Positions 61,222-64,000 of a DNA stretch of 64,000 nucleotides are shown piece after piece. The position numbers and the translations under genes are program-made. Position 1 is the first letter of the stretch. Each line of letters begins with the position of its first letter. Where the stretch lies: NCBI GenBank assembly GCA_023443515.1, contig JAEZUC010000090.1, positions 1 through 64,000 of the forward strand, written 5' to 3'. Source of the stretch: Bacillota bacterium (lineage in GTDB: Bacteria > Bacillota > Clostridia > Acetivibrionales > DSM-1351). Below the pieces are notes generated by a model that saw only the letters and a list, made by a program, of their open reading frames with translations, made no database searches and was not told where the DNA came from.

Positions 61222-62883
61222 GTGATAAAATTGAGTTTAGTCTTAAAACAATTTGAAATACACGGTAAAAAAAGAGATGCCTACATACTTACTCCCAATA
61301 AAGAATGGGATAATTTAACCAAACCGTCATCCATAATGATTCTACGTCCTTCAGCAGACGAAGCCTCAGTCTGCGATTTAGTTACCACAGGCTTGTGCGA
61401 GTTGGCTGAAAAATATAATATTCTGTTTGTTTTCCCCAATCTCAGTCAATATGATAACAATATAGCTTTTTTAGAAACCATAAACAGAGAAATCTCATGT
61501 GGAATAATAGACGGAAAGTGGCGTGTAATGAATGATGTTCATTATATTATAGGCATTGATTCAGGAGCCGGAATGGCCCTTGAGTTCACGGCAATCCACC
61601 CGGAAACCATTGCAGCTGTGGCCCTTATTGGAGGTACAGCACTACCCCACACATGTATCAATTGTAAAACAGCTATGCCTGCAATACTTTTCAACTGCTC
61701 CGACACTATTGTTTCATTTTATAAACACTTAAACAAGTCAGATTCGGAAGCACCATTGGGTGCTTTTGGGACCATATATTTCAACGGTATAAACCCTTAT
61801 CATAAAGTAATCAAATTCACTGATGAAAGCATAAATAAATTAACCGACACCGTAATGAATAAAATATGGTTTGATTTATTTTATACAGTAAGGCGTATTA
61901 ATACCTGTGAAAAAGGTAATATTTCTGAGCGAATTTGTTTTGAAGAATGCCATTTTGAAAAACATCTTGATGACCCTTCTCTCGGCGACAATGGTAATAT
62001 ACCTCACACCTGGCTGGAGCATGTTCCCCAGTGTGTCCTAGATAATCCGTCAAAGTCTGTACCTCTGGTTATTTTCAGCCATGGTGCTTTTGATAACCCT
62101 ATGAAAGCAGCCGACATGAGCAAATGGCATGAAATCGGTGAAAAAGAAGGTTTTATTACTGTATATCCTTTAGCCAGCAATGGAATCAATTTTAACCTCA
62201 ATCTGGATAATTCAATGCCAAGCGATGAAGACTTTTATCTTGCCTTGATAAAATATTTAAAAGTCAAATATCCCATTGACAGCTCAAGAGTTTATCTGTC
62301 AGGCTTTTCAAACGGCGCAGGCATGTCTCAGGTAATGGCAATGCTGCACCCTGAATTAATAGCAGCAATCGCCCCTATAGCTAGTATGTGGCCGTATACT
62401 ATCCCGGGTCCTTTTGATCAGGAGACATTCAGTCTGGAAAAGAATTTACGTCCTATATCAATAGGCCTTGAACTCCAAAAGATACGCAACTACCGTATGC
62501 CGGTCTGGTATATCTATGGAACCCGTGAAATGGAATATCCGATTTACAAGGGTTTGGGTCAGCAATACCAGTATGATGCGTGGAAACAGTATAACAACAT
62601 ACCTGTTCATGAAACACCTGAAAAACCTCTTGATACCGAATGCAGCATTGGTGTGGAAAGCGATACTGTTGAGGTGCTTTATCCATGTAAGCAATATCCC
62701 GATTATAAATATTCCATACATAAATTTTATAGCAGTGACACCCAGGAAAACTATTACAACTTTGCATTAGCCCATGGTAAAGCCCATGATGTCCATATAG
62801 TTGACGCTGAACTTGCTTGGAAGTTTATTTCGAGATTCAGCAGAAACCCAGACGGTTCCTTGAAACAACAGTCACATAGGTAA
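61222..62883 (+). CDS. Tandem alpha/beta-hydrolase (PHB depolymerase/feruloyl esterase-like)
   Basis: A 553-residue protein with no signal peptide, built of two alpha/beta-hydrolase halves. The C-terminal half has the nucleophile motif GFSNGAG (S363), an oxyanion region FSHGAFDNP and a probable catalytic His in HGKAHDVHI, as in PHB depolymerase/LpqC-type esterases. In the N-terminal half the equivalent motif is GIDSGAG, with Asp113 in the nucleophile place, so that half is probably inactive. The start is a GTG at 61222; an out-of-frame ATG at 61219 is rejected. It sits before the BIG2/CBM9 protein, which suggests plant-polymer use, an inference. Confidence 0.75.
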   Translation: MIKLSLVLKQFEIHGKKRDAYILTPNKEWDNLTKPSSIMILRPSADEASVCDLVTTGLCELAEKYNILFVFPNLSQYDNNIAFLETINREISCGIIDGKWRVMNDVHYIIGIDSGAGMALEFTAIHPETIAAVALIGGTALPHTCINCKTAMPAILFNCSDTIVSFYKHLNKSDSEAPLGAFGTIYFNGINPYHKVIKFTDESINKLTDTVMNKIWFDLFYTVRRINTCEKGNISERICFEECHFEKHLDDPSLGDNGNIPHTWLEHVPQCVLDNPSKSVPLVIFSHGAFDNPMKAADMSKWHEIGEKEGFITVYPLASNGINFNLNLDNSMPSDEDFYLALIKYLKVKYPIDSSRVYLSGFSNGAGMSQVMAMLHPELIAAIAPIASMWPYTIPGPFDQETFSLEKNLRPISIGLELQKIRNYRMPVWYIYGTREMEYPIYKGLGQQYQYDAWKQYNNIPVHETPEKPLDTECSIGVESDTVEVLYPCKQYPDYKYSIHKFYSSDTQENYYNFALAHGKAHDVHIVDAELAWKFISRFSRNPDGSLKQQSHR

Positions 62884-62974
62884 TAATGTAAAACATTTTT
62901 ACAATAATTTATAATTTACCACTTTCCCAGCCAAAAGGCTGAAATGGAAACATTTTAAAAGGAGGAAGTATTTT

Positions 62975-64000
62975 ATGGGTAAGAAAAAATCACTAAAACG
63001 CTTTATTATTGTGTTGGCTGTTTTATCAATGGTATTTACGAATTTTCTCGGTTCGTGGTCCGGTGTCTCTGCAGCTGCCGTAAAAGGTAATCCTGCATTT
63101 AAACAGACAGCTAAAGAACTGACAGTTGGGCAAACCTTTACTTTTGATATTATCAATAAGCAGTCAGGCGCAGCTTACCAATGGAGCACCAGCAGCAATA
63201 AAATAGCTACGGTAACTCAGAAAGGAGTTGTTAAGGCAATCTCCCCTGGTACTGCTACAATTTCCTGCAAGATAACTAAAAACAAAAAGGCTATTACCAT
63301 TAAGACAAAAGTTACTGTTAAAAAGGTTGCTAAGAAGCCTGCTCCGCAACCTCCAAAAGTACCGGTAGATAAAAACGGTTTTGATTCCAAAGGAAGAATG
63401 GTTGCTTATTTCGGATCACCTGTTATTGACGGTAAAGTAGATGGTGCTTGGAGTAAAGCACAAGTAGTTACACCGAAATTCGTAACACCAAATATGACTA
63501 CAAAAGCTACTTTTAAAGCTTTATGGGATGATAACGCTCTGTATATACTTGCAGAAGTAAAAGATAAAGACTTGAGCGTAAAATCTGATACACCATATAT
63601 GCATGATTCTGCGGAAATCTTCTTGGATGAAAACAATGATAAGACACAGGAATATGGGCTTGATGATTTACACTTCAGAGTTAATTGTGAAAATTCACAG
63701 TCTGTGGATACCGGAGATATCGGTAGATTCTATACAGCTACGACTAAAACCAAGGATGGATATATAGTAGAAGCAAGAGTTGCTTTTAAAACTAAACCAG
63801 CAAACGACAAGGTTCTTGGAATAGAACTGCAGATAAATGATGCAAAGGGTACTGAAAGAGTCGGTACTATCAATGTTTTTGATGCAACAGGAAGTGCATG
63901 GAATGACACCACAAAATTCGGTCAAGTATTGCTAACAGGAAAAGCCAAGGGAGCAGTTAGCGGACTTAATCCATATGACCTTTTAAAGTTGATAGAAAGC
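62975..64000 (+). CDS. Secreted BIG2 and CBM9-like domain protein, 3' partial
   Basis: 342 residues are visible and the frame is open at the window end. A signal peptide (Lys-rich start, hydrophobic core, cleavage near SAAA at about 32-35) is followed by a BIG2 Ig-like domain (about 40-115, WSTSSNKIATVTQKG, AISPGTATISC), a Pro/Lys linker, and a CBM9-like module (about 142-322, VIDGKVDGAW, ALYILAEVKDKD). The sequence after it leaves for an unseen, probably catalytic, region; a xylanase would be usual with CBM9 but cannot be seen. AAAGGAGG precedes the ATG. A short hairpin (CAGCC-AAAA-GGCTG, 62928-62941) lies upstream. Confidence 0.82.
   Translation, partial: MGKKKSLKRFIIVLAVLSMVFTNFLGSWSGVSAAAVKGNPAFKQTAKELTVGQTFTFDIINKQSGAAYQWSTSSNKIATVTQKGVVKAISPGTATISCKITKNKKAITIKTKVTVKKVAKKPAPQPPKVPVDKNGFDSKGRMVAYFGSPVIDGKVDGAWSKAQVVTPKFVTPNMTTKATFKALWDDNALYILAEVKDKDLSVKSDTPYMHDSAEIFLDENNDKTQEYGLDDLHFRVNCENSQSVDTGDIGRFYTATTKTKDGYIVEARVAFKTKPANDKVLGIELQINDAKGTERVGTINVFDATGSAWNDTTKFGQVLLTGKAKGAVSGLNPYDLLKLIES

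Noticed and set aside
1..64000. CRISPR arrays or phage-type regions
   Set aside because: No regularly spaced repeats and no phage structural genes were seen anywhere in the window.

Overview
The window is AT-rich Firmicute DNA. It most resembles a mesophilic, plant-fibre-degrading clostridium of the Ruminiclostridium type (Clostridium cellulolyticum or C. papyrosolvens relatives). This rests on a CBM3/PA14 surface protein, a BIG2/CBM9 secreted protein, a GH43 xylosidase, a GH4 enzyme, a xylose operon with a ROK repressor, T-box leaders, a B12-dependent ribonucleotide reductase and an agr-type peptide signalling locus. Species identity is an inference; nothing was searched.

Layout. 1-7.2 kb (+): the end of a large carbohydrate-binding protein, a DUF4015-type lipoprotein, and nrdJ behind a promoter that carries two NrdR-like boxes. 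7.35-8.98 kb: a complete IS4-family insertion sequence with 20-bp terminal inverted repeats and a terminator hairpin inside each end. 9-14.2 kb (-): an operon of a CoA ligase, an aminotransferase and a MetQNI importer. 14.5-18.9 kb: GH4 alpha-galactosidase-like gene (-) divergent from nitroreductase, AraC regulator and MATE pump (+), with a 21-bp-period direct repeat between them. 18.9-23.1 kb (-): xylB-xylR-xylA with a perfect palindromic operator over the -10. 23.4-30.6 kb (-): branched-chain amino acid operon ilvB-ilvN-ilvC-leuA-cimA under a leucine T-box. 30.7-33.2 kb (-): GH43, a thioredoxin-like protein and tadA.

33.4-46.7 kb is the most unusual part, a sugar-nucleotide and glycosyltransferase island. 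manC, gmd and fcl would make GDP-mannose and then GDP-L-fucose. Four paralogous glycosyltransferases resemble GT23/NodZ-type fucosyltransferases; three of them form a chain of 11-bp overlapping genes. The same strand carries an E1 alpha/beta pair without E2 or E3, an NDP-sugar SDR enzyme, a signal-less subtilase with an extra domain, an APH-fold protein that has lost its metal-binding Asp, and a DivIVA-like protein. I infer a pathway for a fucosylated, possibly branched-sugar surface glycan or glycoconjugate; the product is unknown.

46.8-64 kb: an SMR-type small transporter, leuS under a second leucine T-box, an agrB-agrD-agrC locus without agrA whose AgrD-like peptide has no cysteine, a SWIM/SNF2 helicase, two peptidases, tRNA-Arg(CCT), a DUF4234 membrane protein, an MFS transporter, a tandem alpha/beta-hydrolase esterase, and the start of a secreted BIG2-CBM9 protein that runs off the window.
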